From Sycobia sp. Sy_11 (lineage: Eukaryota > Arthropoda > Insecta > Hymenoptera > Epichrysomallidae): 64,000 bases of DNA. The notes under the pieces were generated by a model that worked only from the letters and a program-made list of their open reading frames with translations, made no database searches and had not been told where the DNA came from. Position 1 is the first letter of the stretch. Each line of letters begins with the position of its first letter. Below, in pieces: positions 1 through 11,200 of this stretch. The position numbers and the translations under genes are program-made. The DNA lies in assembly GCA_018907035.1 (NCBI GenBank), contig JACCIC010000138.1, positions 981,001-1,045,000 on the forward strand, in the 5' to 3' direction.

Positions 1-1544
1 TTTAAATAATAAACTATTTAATTTTATATTTTATATATAATTTAATTTTATATATAATTTAATTGAATATAGATGATAAACCGCAGTAAATTAATGTAGG
101 CAAAAGTTATTTTTTTAATGTAAGGAATTATTGTCGAAAAAATGTTGTAAGAAAGGAAATATTTTATTTAAAGTTGGAAAATTAAATTAAAAAATACTAG
201 GTAAAGTATGCTAAAATATGCTAGAATTCCATACGTATTCAAATTATTCTTATACGAAGTTAAATTCATATTATCGTTATCAAAGCAAGCTAATTTATCA
301 TTAAATATATTCTTGTGCAGTATACTTTGTCTAGTCTGCTGCATTCGTTCTACCTCGTAATTGGTTAATCCTCGATTCATTCGAAACTATAGATTTTTGT
401 TTAAAAGGACTGAAATAACAAGCATAGGATGCAATGGCTATATCGGAATATTATTATTTTTATAACAACGTTTCGATGATAAAGGATATTAATGATACAT
501 TCAGAATTTGTATCAGTTATTTAATAAAAAAAATCTCTTTTTTCTTAGATACAGTTCTTGAAAGGCAAATTATTTTAAAAATTTTACAAAAATTTACTCA
601 CGTATTTTCAATACAATATTCTCTAAGCTTATATTTGATATGTTAATTACGATTAATTACTATAGACTGTTGATCAATAATAAAATATGGATAAATTGAA
701 AAATAACATGATTAATGTCAAATTTTATAATTGCTTTAAATTGAAATACATTTATGCTAAACCATTTGTTTTTCAAATTTTATGAATAGCCATTAAATTC
801 AATAAATTGTGCAATACTTTAAAAAGCGTTATAGAAATATTAAATTATACAGTTACATGCGAGTGAAAAAAAGTTTTCTGCAATTATGCTTTTTTGCATG
901 TAGTAATATAACTAATTAAATTGGTAACTATGCGAACTTTAAATAATTTCGTTAAATATAATATAGTTATCTAAAGCTTACGTTCAAAGTTAATTTAACT
1001 CTTTATTCGTAAGATATTTATTAAAAATATAAGATGTAATTTAAATTAATTTCTTTTTTCTGAATAATGTAAGTAAATATATAAGGAATAAGGTATTTAG
1101 AAATCATACACAAGAATGAAGTTGAATCTTCTTTATTTGCAAAATGATTATACGAAAAATGATCTAATTGTTACGCGATCTCGCAAATTCGATGCTTTAT
1201 CATTTTTTCTTCGCAACAACAGAATCGTGGTAAAGTAAAAAATGCAGCGATACTTTCACTATCTTCACAAAATCTATAATGTATTGTGAAAAAAAAAAAT
1301 TTAATGAATATTGAAAATTCGTTAAAAGAAACCAATTGATATACGTTTAATCGAAACAATATAATAAAAATCAATGCAATCGAATATGTTGTTTTCGACA
1401 AGTAAACAATATTGATCGTATATGATTAAAAAATCGTTTTGTAAAATAATGATTATCGCCTCGACGCTGGCAATGACAATGTTATACAGAATGCATAATA
1501 TAGTGTATATATATATATATATACGTTACATGAAGCTCGAATGC

Positions 1545-1550
1545 TTTATT
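1545..1550 (-). terminator. Candidate polyadenylation signal of DNAAF6
   Basis: AATAAA on the minus strand, about 375 bases past the DNAAF6 stop codon. Such hexamers are frequent by chance in AT-rich DNA, so this is only a candidate. Confidence 0.3.
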
Positions 1551-1780
1551 ATTGAAAATGTTGCATGATTTATTCGTAGAGATAAGTACAGGATCGATAT
1601 AGCATCTCGTTAATAATAAAAACAAAAGAAATCCTACGTAAATCCCATATTGGAAATATATAATTAAAAAAGCTTTATGACGAATAAAAAAGACTCGCAT
1701 TAAACAGTGGGCGCGTTGTAAAATAATTATTATAACAATGATCCTAACGAGTGAAAAAAGCCTCCGCTGGCAGTTTGTGC

Positions 1781-1785
<5 letters not shown>

Positions 1786-1834
<49 letters not shown>
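1786..1834. repeat. (TA)n array in the DNAAF6 3' region
   Basis: Uninterrupted TA dinucleotides, about 24 units, 90 bases past the DNAAF6 stop codon and so probably inside its 3' untranslated region. Self-complementary, able to fold as hairpin or cruciform. Confidence 0.9.
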
Positions 1835-1836
<2 letters not shown>

Positions 1837-1923
1837 CACTTTTTCCATCCAAAGCCGTGTTGCGATATATATAAACGCCGTCGAGGATTTTTCTTCCTCT
1901 CCATCCCTTCTCTCCGCCCTCCC

Positions 1924-2238
1924 TCAAAAATTGACGTCGTCGAGCTCCCTCGAAAGTTTCAGGGTTATTTCCAAGGATTCGCTGTCGGGATGCCACTTCG
2001 CCGTCGAGTCATTAGGATCAACGGGAAAGGGCGTTGGCAGCTGCAGTCGATATCTATATATATATATATATATGCGTATGTCGATCGAATATACAAAAGA
2101 AGAAAACATATATAAGAAAAGTGAAGTTGATGTGTACATGATGATTGCGCGCGCGCGAGGCTTTTAAAGGCTGTCGGATAAGCCGCTGATGGTGTACGCG
2201 AGTTTCGCGAGTTTGCTTATGACTATAGGTGCGTGCAT

Positions 2239-2282
<44 letters not shown>

Positions 2283-4639
2283 GTATGTATACAGCTTAGA
2301 CTTATTTTTCTACAATATATATATTGTTCACGGAAAAATTGCTCGAAAAATCGTTTTCGCCCAGGAAAATGTCGGTTTTTACAGTGCTCGACGTACAACA
2401 AAAGGAATATATAAAGGGATGTATTATAATTTTAAATTTTGTCTACTGCCTTTGAATTTATCCATTATCGACTTGCTCATCTACAGTACTGATAATTAAA
2501 TAAAAGTCAACTTTATCTTGATTAGTTGAAAGATATCAACTATATCTTTAACTTTATATTGTATTATAAATATAAAATGGTGTATACATTCTTGATTCGT
2601 GAAAGAATAAAGATGGAAATTTATATATACGACACTGGAAAAAATGTACCAAAGTTTACAAAAAGTTGCAAGAAGAGTGTGCACACCCACCCGGGAACAA
2701 ATTCTTACCATATATTATACGATGAAAAACATGTATTTTTACTGTTTTTGGACTTATTACACGTTTCTTATTTCTAAAATTGCTCTAACAAATATTAGTT
2801 AATAAAAACATATTATCAGATATTGTTTTAATTGCATTTTTGACAAAAAAAAAACATAATTATTTTTTAATCTTTGTTAGAAATATTCTTGTCAATATTC
2901 TAAATTATATTAAATAGATTTAAAACTTTTTGCGCGCATGCCGAATGTGTTTCTGATTCATTGTTTTTAATGTAAGTTCCATGATGAGGTAGACTCGTTT
3001 CAGTTAAAAAAAACAAACTATATATATTAATGAAGCAATAATAAGATAAATGAGAGATTACATGAGTTTATTATTTTTTTTTTTTTTGTAATTAGGATAA
3101 GAGAAAAGAAAATTAAAATGTAAGCTTGTTTTGAAAGGGAGGAAGTTTGAAAGGGAAAAATGAATCTTTCATGTATGAGAGAAGCAATTTTGGAGATTAA
3201 AAACATTTAATAAGTAAAATGTAACGGTGAAAATTAAGAATTAAAATTAATTAACGCGGCCCTTGATGTAAAATTAAAGGAACGCAGGCCCAATGGACTG
3301 GACTAAAATAATAACGAAGCACTTCATTTTTACGCGTTATATACACTCGTATTTTTCAGCCTCCAGTAAGAATTGCTCGTCCGCTGGGAATGTATTCCCC
3401 ATTGTTAATTGATTTTACTAAAACGCTCTGGGAAAAACAATTGGCTAATATATGCATTAGAAATAAATATTTATCTTTGTTAAAATTAATTATAATTACT
3501 ATAGGATCAACAGAATTGTTAGTATCGTGTAAATATCAATTTCAGTATTGAAAGCATCAAATTGAAAGAATTTCGAGGGAAGAGTAGATTGAAATACAAA
3601 TGAAATAGAAAAAGCTGCTTGCAATATACTCGTTTTTTTTTTATAGAAAGCAAAAGTTTTGATAAGTTAAAAATACAAAGTCATTCTAAAAATATAAGGT
3701 TGAAGTAACGAATATCTGACGGGCTCAATGGTACAGGTGTATTCCAATCATAAACTTTTGCCTATAAACCGTTTGACTTGTCACACTCACAATATACGAA
3801 GATATTGAAATTTAATTGTGCCAATAATTACAAATAAAGAATTGACAAAATGAATGAAAAAAATTTTAAGTACGTATTTTCTACATAAACTTCATAATTA
3901 ATGTATTTATTTTAACAATATTATATTTTCAAATTTCTATAATAACATAAATAAATATCTATTATAGCGAATAATTTGAAACTAAATAAATCAGTCATAA
4001 TAATTTCAGTAAATGTTTCTTAAACCTATCATCGACACTTAACTATTTACGAAGGCACTCTTTAAAAATAAATATATATAAAAATTATTATTACATTTAA
4101 ATAAGTATAACTGTATATTTGTCATACAGTGTAAGAAAAAATTTCCACAGTGATGAAGTATTCAACATTATGACGTTAATTTGCAAAATTAAAAATATTG
4201 CGATCCGGACAATTTATCATGAAACTGAAGCTTTATTGTTACAGGAACCACCAAAAACTGCGTGTAATATGTTATAAAGATCGCTCCGTGAATCAAGAAA
4301 GAAAAGATAAAAAAATGGGGAAAAAATTTTCCGGAAAAAACCCCAGAATTATAATATATACGTAATCTATATATATTCAAAAAACCTTTCTGCAAGAAAT
4401 AACTCGCTCCCGTACGTATATACATATATACATATATATACTTATGTAGCAAAAAGTTAATTACATCTTAAAATATAAAATCTCGGTCAGCCGTTGCGCG
4501 GGTAGGAGATGCCCCCTCCCGCTCACGCCCGGCGAACTTTCGCGTCTTATCGCGCGAAAAGGGTAATAAAAAGGATAAGGCTCGCGTCGAGAGGACGGGC
4601 GAGGGAGAGGAGGGCGAGTGAGAAGAATATATAGAGTGT

Positions 4640-4704
<65 letters not shown>

Positions 4705-5387
4705 TGTGCATGTGCGTGTGTGTAAGAAAAAGACAGAAAGAGAGAAGGAGGGGGCGGAAAAGAAAGAGTTCCTCTATATAATCAGCGAACTGTGAACGGT
4801 AATGGAGATCTTGGGCGCGTATGCGCGTACAAACGTATGCGGTTTTAAAAACAAATTCTTAGGCACTGCTTAACTGAGAAAGAGAGTGAGAGAATATGTG
4901 TGGATGTGTGGATGTGTATGTGTGTGTGAGAGAGAGAGAGAAAGCAAGACAGACAGAGAGACAGAGAGACAGCGAATGGGGCTCACTTGGGGCTGCGCAA
5001 ATCGACGACATTCGACTCGAGCGACAGTTCGATCTTCTCCCTCGACTCCTCGGGCAGCCTCACCAGCAGGGTCATCCACTCGCAGGAGGCCGTTGCGGGC
5101 GTTCTCAGATTCATCTGTAATTCATAGATAATGCGACTGGCGTCAGTGGGTGGGGGAAGAGGATGCGAATGGCGCAATTAGCCGCGACGCGGCGTGGACG
5201 GTTCTAAAGCGACGGGGACATGCGTGTTGACGTACCCCTCGCTGATCCCCCGATCCCCTCTGCCATTTTTCCTGCTCGTTCAAATCCGAATATATATGAG
5301 GATATATATACATATATGAGGACTCGACTATATTAGCATCGAGATTATGTCTAATACAGTAAAGTGGTGAGAGAGAAAGAAAACGAC

Positions 5388-5423
<36 letters not shown>

Positions 5424-7208
5424 CGAGCGCAACGCGCGGCCTGGTTTTGCTTATCAGCGATTTCAGAAGCAGGAGAAATTTAAATATGCATAAGGCCGTA
5501 GGTTTCTCGACCCTTTTCTACTTATGATGGTAAATAAATTTTTTACGGCCTCTCGAAAGTTATATGTGTACTATTCCTATATATATACACATAACACTTT
5601 TAGATTTATGCGATTTCATAAATTATAGAACTGCTTTTGAAAATTACTTTCAAATTAGTTTTCAAATTGCCTGATGCACACGCGAATCTTGGAGTGAGTT
5701 TGTAACAAGAGAATATATATATGTTAAGGGTAATTTCAAATTTTTATACATAATATATCTGGAAAATACGTTGTAAGATAATTAATTAATTTAATTTATA
5801 CTTCATAAAATCCAACTTTTAGTTCGTGAGAGCTCTGTAAAAAAAAAACATTAACCTTTTACTATCCTTACAGACTTTTATATGAAAAAATATACGTTTT
5901 AGATAGTAAATCGTATCTGGATGGAGAAAAAAAGAAATAATAAAATTATTAAAAATTTTCCCCGAATATCAAAATCCATTAAACTTATATTTTACATAGA
6001 ATAAAAAATTCAAGTAAACATTTCTTTATTTACATTGTCAAACTAACACAATGTATAAAAAAGAATTTTTTAAATATCGTATATAGAAATTTTATGCGTA
6101 TAATACTGATCAATGTATATAATTATTTTACACTCTTAAGCTTTGAAAATTAAATCTTCGTTAAAATCCCGATTCGAATGCCTATAAATCGGACTGGTTT
6201 CTATTTCACGCATTATATCCATATTATGTTTATACAATAAAGCTACTGTACCCCGAGAAAAATGTCCTCGGTGCCGACGGCTTGTTTGAATTTCATCTCG
6301 TACCGGGGGACCTTCCGCGGATCCTCGGCCGGTATATCCGCAACCTCATTCACCTCCGACGGATGCCATATATCGGCGGCTGGAGCCTTTTTCGACGGGA
6401 CGGCGTCGGTCGTGGCTTCCGGTGCGGCATTCGACTTGCCAATCGGACCGATAGACCCGGGGCCTTGAACACACGCTTATATATATATATATATATGTAC
6501 GGCTTTATATTGCTATTAATCAGACGTTTTTGACATTTGAAAGGCATTGTTCGCTCTGCATTAACTTTCTTATCTACTTGTAAATATTCGTGTTACGATT
6601 TTATATGATGTACGTAGATGACAAAATAAAAGAACTGTATAAGATTCAATTAATATCTTTATGAAATTCTCAATTATGTTAGTTTTATGTATTTAAAATT
6701 GTACAATGTGCATCAAAATCTTTTTTAATATTTACTTGAATGTGAGATTATAATATATAAATAATAAAAGAATATTTATTGAAAACTCAATCATGACACT
6801 TAAATATTTAGTATAGAATTACTCATCTCTATATTATATATTTTAAAAATTTTTACTCTCTTTAAAATAAAAAATTTCAAATTCATTCGATTCTCTAAGA
6901 AAAATAAAATGTCTCCTTAAATTCTTAATCTAAATTCTGTAAGACTGGAGCTCTATATGGATAAATAATTGAAGACACACTATGATTCAAAATTTAAAAC
7001 ATTTAGTAAGCCTAACACGGTATAATTTTAGAAATAGAATTAAATTAAAATTTACATATTTTAACGAAACTCAATCAAATATACCAAGTTTTTGCCTTGA
7101 CATTCGTTGTTTGAGAGCCTCATCATCATTATCTGAATCTGATTCGTCTCTTGTTGGGTTAATTAATTTTTCAAGATCTTTAATTTGTTGGTAGCTAAAT
7201 CCTTCCAT
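1924..7208 (-). CDS. DNAAF6: Dynein axonemal assembly factor 6 (PIH1D3), four-exon gene
   Basis: Rebuilt by reading the minus strand. Coding exons are 7208-7085, 6463-6252, 5114-4987 and 2053-1924, totalling 594 bases or 197 aa plus stop. All three introns have GT donors and AG acceptors (phases 1, 0 and 2) and frame is kept throughout. The human family member is about 214 aa. Family hallmarks seen: an acidic N-terminus (about residues 18-28), a GPGSIGP segment (42-48), an ADIW motif, the conserved VGTEDIFLG at the end of exon 2 (104-112), a CS-like domain with VVDLRSPKYRL (147-158) and SESLEITLKL, then the terminal SRELDDVNF. DNAAF6 is a cytoplasmic co-chaperone (PIH/R2TP type) that helps pre-assemble axonemal dynein arms. 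In insects that means sperm flagella and chordotonal cilia. The N-terminal PIH domain of PIH1D1-type relatives is absent, as is usual for this short family. The exon 4 acceptor lies inside a TA-repeat and is the least certain junction. CWC22 lies upstream in the same orientation. Confidence 0.88.
2054..2074 (-). promoter_or_regulatory. 3' splice site embedded in a TA repeat
   Basis: The acceptor that best keeps frame into DNAAF6 exon 4 reads TATATATAG on the minus strand, directly preceded by a (TA)n run with no pyrimidine tract. The alternative acceptor a few bases inside the exon (after CTGCAG) would join in the wrong frame and lose the conserved KYRL residues. Confidence 0.55.
2242..2278. 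repeat. (TC)n array
   Basis: Pure TC dinucleotides, about 18 units, within DNAAF6 intron 3. Confidence 0.9.
4641..4695. repeat. (GT)n array
   Basis: Pure GT dinucleotides, about 27 units, followed by imperfect GT/GC steps to about 4722. Within DNAAF6 intron 3. Confidence 0.9.
5115..6251 (-). other. DNAAF6 intron 2 (1.1 kb)
   Basis: Donor GTACAG after a GGG codon, acceptor TTACAG. Contains a (GA)n tract at 5389-5413 and otherwise AT-rich sequence with no other coding signal. Confidence 0.75.
6464..7084 (-). other. DNAAF6 intron 1 (621 bases)
   Basis: Donor GTATAT, acceptor TTCAAG. Contains a short (TA)n run at about 6479-6496, near the acceptor end, and AT-rich filler. Confidence 0.72.
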
Positions 7209-7352
7209 TATTGCTTGACTTTTTGCGATCCTAATGGTAACTATAGAAACAAAGCTTTAATATTGCTAATAAACTTGATACTGATTGCTAGGATAAATTC
7301 AGTAATTCAGAAATAAAAAAAAAAAACATTTTTATTCAAAATTCAACAAGGA

Positions 7353-7366
7353 AGGAGTCATGGCAA
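7353..7366 (-). promoter_or_regulatory. Candidate RFX X-box upstream of DNAAF6
   Basis: The minus strand reads GTTGCCATGACTCC about 150 bases upstream of the DNAAF6 start codon. GTTGCC plus the AT spacer is a perfect X-box half site; the second half departs from consensus at two positions. RFX factors drive ciliary genes through X-boxes at about this distance, which fits the gene's role. The site was not tested for chance occurrence. Confidence 0.38.
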
Positions 7367-7924
7367 CGCATTCACCTACTAGAATCGAATACATGTAGCG
7401 CCACCTTTATAGGATCGCGTTAACATCCTACATACTTGTGTGAATTTTATTATCAGCTGATAAGATTGATAGTAGTGAATCGTTTTATACAAATGCAATA
7501 ACGTATATATATAACGTGGGTCTTTATAATATATAAGCAGGTATAAAGCATTATGCTATCTCGAAAGATATTATGTTCATCTTCTCGTTCGTGTAGAAAA
7601 GCAAACCATTTTGCATAAGGCATTTTAAAAAAGGGCATCCTACGCAATGGTCTAATTATTATTGATCATGCTAAAAGTTATACGCATTGAACTATTATTA
7701 TAATTTACTTACTGCAATAACGCATTTACACATTTTCCATTCGCCGCCCTTACCGAACTTTAATTCGATACATTTATATACGCTACCGCATATGTACTAC
7801 TGTCTACAAGTGCAATTACACAAAATCCAATATTTTCTCGAAAAACTGTATAATTGTATTCCCAGTTTGATATCAGTTTCATCTCAACTTCGAAAACATT
7901 ACCTTAGTAGCAAATGTTGATTTT

Positions 7925-7925
<1 letters not shown>

Positions 7926-8015
<90 letters not shown>
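7926..8015. repeat. (GT)n array, 90 bp
   Basis: About 45 uninterrupted GT units between CWC22 and DNAAF6, among the longest arrays in the window. Alternating purine-pyrimidine sequence of this length can adopt Z-DNA. Confidence 0.95.
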
Positions 8016-8017
<2 letters not shown>

Positions 8018-8137
8018 CAACCTAATTCTTCAACATGCGTGTCTCTGCACAGCTCTGACAATGTCTTAGCTAAAAAGTATTATTACTAGATAAATAAGCC
8101 TAATCATTATTATAAAATCGGAATCACAGCTCGTCAT

Positions 8138-8143
8138 TTTATT
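8138..8143 (-). terminator. Polyadenylation signal of CWC22
   Basis: AATAAA on the minus strand, about 110 bases after the CWC22 stop codon, with an AT-rich and then GT-rich sequence (the 7926-8015 array) farther downstream. Position fits a short 3' untranslated region. Confidence 0.55.
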
Positions 8144-8251
8144 TTTGTTATAATAAGAACATTCTATAAATATTCATTCAATTTATAAATATTTTACATA
8201 TTCGTTTACAATTTCTTAATATTTTACACATTATTCTATTATCTATTTACA

Positions 8252-11200
8252 TTATCTTTTATTACTTTTTTTTTGTTTTTTCTCGTATTTTTTGTTTTTT
8301 GGAGATTTTTCTTTCTTAGTTTTTTCCTTTTTATTTTTATTGGATCTCTCTTCACGATGCTTAACAATTTTTACATTTTTCTGACTTTTATTTCTCTTCC
8401 TCTTTCTCTTATCTTCTTCCGACGATTCTGTAATGAATGGCAAATATTTACAATAACAATTTAAGATCTATAGACATTTTAAATAATGGAAAATATAAAA
8501 TTCATACATATTTTTATCCGTCTTACAGTCTTTATAATATAATATATTAGCTAAAATATAATTATTGTAGTAATAAGTTGTATTTCAGATTCTACAGGGT
8601 GAACATAAATAAGGACAGTCTGACTGTCATTATTTTAGCTAATATGTTATATTATAAAGATTGTAAGACCAATAAAAATATTTATTAATTTAATTCAGAA
8701 CAATCAACATAAGTACAATTTTTAATTCTAATGGAAAATATATGTTATTTTACCGGATTCAGAAGATGATGACGACGATGATGATGATGTTGAGGACGAC
8801 GATGATGAAGTACTTGAGGAACTACTTGATGAACTTTCAGAAGTAGAAGAACTTTCTGGTTTTATTTCAACTACAGGCTCTGGTACTAATTTTGGACGAT
8901 TTTTCAAGTGCTCTCGTAAATCATCCCTTTAACACAAAAAAAAAATTTGTTTAGCTTTTGTAGAACTTAGTATTCGATATTTATAGGATAATAATACATA
9001 CGTTAGACCTCCTAAACCTATAGATGTGAAAAAGTTGATAGCGAATCGAGTGTTTTTTGGATCATCTTTAGGAAATAGTCCAGCAAAAGCCTCTTGCAAT
9101 TCCCTATGAAACAATTTATATTAAATTATATTAAAAAATTAATATATTTTTTCCATTTAATTAGAATTATAAAATTACATACTCATCTTTAAGTTTCTCA
9201 TTCAGTTTCGGTAATCCCATATACTCTGATAACTCTTGAAATAGGATTTTGATAAATACTCGACTAGAGCTAGTTGTATCTTCTTCATTTAATTTTATAT
9301 TATATAATACAGCCCATGAAATTGAATCAGTCATTAGCAAATGTGCAAAAAATTTTGCAACATTACGCAGTCTGTTTGTATCTAAACGGTGTATTGTATC
9401 ATAGGAATCTTTAAAAATTTGTTCAAATGGTCCTACATATGTTTTATTAATAGCACAAAATCTCTGAAAATAGAAATCATCATTTAGAATACTATATTAT
9501 CTTCCTAAATAAAAATAAAAATGATCGCTTTACTCACGCCAGCTAATAATCCAAAAAACTTTTCATAAGTTCTCATTTCTGCACAGCAATCAAGAAACAT
9601 ATGGCATAATTCTATTTCTTGTCCAGGCTTTAATTGCATTTTCATAAGCTTATGAGCACATTCTTCAAAGTCAAGCGAAGAATGAATAGTTAAATAAATT
9701 GTTCTCCTAAGAGCTGTTAAATTTGTTTCTGTATTATCAACTATAACACCCCCATCAGCTTTTTCTCCTTCACTGTTATCCTCTGAATCTTCTTCTTCTT
9801 CGTCTCCCTCAGTACCTTCTTCATTTTCTGAACCACTATCATCACTATTAAGTATGTATTTACTTAATTCTTTATATTTATCTTCATTTACAGTATACTC
9901 AGAATCAAATTTGAATACATCTAAAATGTGCAGTTAAAGAAGAACAATATGTAGAGATATTCCTAGATTATAAAAACTTTTTTATATAAATATTATTACA
10001 AATAACATACTTAATTCATCTTGTGCGTCCATTGGCTCATCAAGAGTTACCAAATGAGTTATTTGATCTTCTTCTTCTACAAGGTCAAGGTCTTTAGGAA
10101 CAGATTCATAATCTTTAAAACCATCTTTACGAACTTGAAATATAACTTCAATCATATATTGAACCTAAATTTCAAAAGATTAAATACAACATTAACTAAC
10201 TAGAAAATGCTAATCAAATTTGAAAAATTTTTACTTACTCTTTTATCTAATTGACCTTCGTGAAGAATATTTCTTAACATTTCAAAAATTGCTTCAACAC
10301 CTTTACGACAAATTTGTGTTAGCTTCATTCCACATTCTTTTAAAACTGCTATAGCCACTTCAATAGAATCATCAGTTGGATTTAATACTAGTAATGTCAA
10401 GATTTCTAAAATTAAAATTTCATGTGCTACTCCTTGATTAACTAAATGTGCTATAAATGTAGCAGAGGATATGCAAATAGTTTTATCATTTCTTCGATAT
10501 ACACGTTTGAATTGAATAGCTAGACGCTTCACTAATAGCTCTCCAATGTTGGGAAACTAAAATATAATTAATTAAAAAAAAATAAAAAGTCAATGCTAAA
10601 TTTTATTTCATAGAACATTATAAAAACAACTTACTTTAGAATTAATTACAGATACTAAAGCTGCATAAACTGATGTAAACGTTAAAGATGCAGCTTGTGC
10701 TTGAATAATAGAACGAATTAAAAGACCTCTACCTCTGACTATATTTTCTTTTAATAATTCTCTAGTTATTGGACCAATATTACTAGTATTAACTTTATTA
10801 ATAAAACCATGAATAGATTTCTTTAATGCTTCCCAGGCAATTCGTTGATATGCGGCTCCACTTTTGTCACTTATTTCCGCTTGCATCAACCGCAATTTTG
10901 CAGGTGGAATATAAGCACCTCCAGTTTTTGAAGTTAATATATCAACAATTTTTTTTTGTTTTGGAAGAATGAGTTCAGGATTGCTAGGTTTAGTTTCTTC
11001 CTCATTCTTTTTTTCATTATAATTTCTTTCATTTCTATAATCTTGATTATGATTGTTATCTGAATTATATCTCTTTAACTCCGTACCATAATATGAATTT
11101 TTGCTAATTTCTTCATACCTTTCTTCACTATGTTTTCTTTTATTTTCATACCTACTTCTGTTCCTATCTCTACTAATATCTGTAATACCTTGATCCCAGT

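Larger units (their letters stand above)
1..1923. other. AT-rich intergenic DNA downstream of DNAAF6
   Basis: No gene is supported here. The stretch is AT-rich with scattered stop codons in all frames; the short open frames near 170-380 and 430-650 have no protein-like composition. It contains a (TA)n array at 1786-1834. Part of 1540-1923 is probably the 3' untranslated region of DNAAF6, because a minus-strand AATAAA (plus-strand TTTATT at 1545-1550) lies about 375 bases beyond its stop codon. Confidence 0.6.
2054..4986 (-). other. DNAAF6 intron 3 (2.9 kb)
   Basis: Intron between exons 3 and 4, donor GTGAGC. It holds a (TC)n array at 2242-2278, a (GT)n array at 4641-4695 and a GC-richer patch around 4490-4620. 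No further exon was recognised in it. Confidence 0.75.
7209..8137. other. Spacer between CWC22 and DNAAF6
   Basis: About 0.9 kb between the 3' end of CWC22 and the start of DNAAF6. It should hold the DNAAF6 promoter and leader. An acceptor-like TTTCTATAG on the minus strand near 7240 suggests a possible intron in the leader. A long (GT)n array occupies 7926-8015. No other gene is seen. Confidence 0.6.

Noticed and set aside
1751..2167. Open frames containing long Tyr-Ile runs across the window
   Set aside because: They come from translating (TA)n arrays, as do the Cys-Val and Thr-His runs from GT and AC arrays and the Leu-Ser or Arg-Glu runs from CT and GA arrays. This accounts for most frames between 20 and 64 kb.
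8266..8450. Plus-strand Phe/Leu-rich frame resembling a transmembrane protein
   Set aside because: It is the reverse of the lysine-rich last exon of CWC22.
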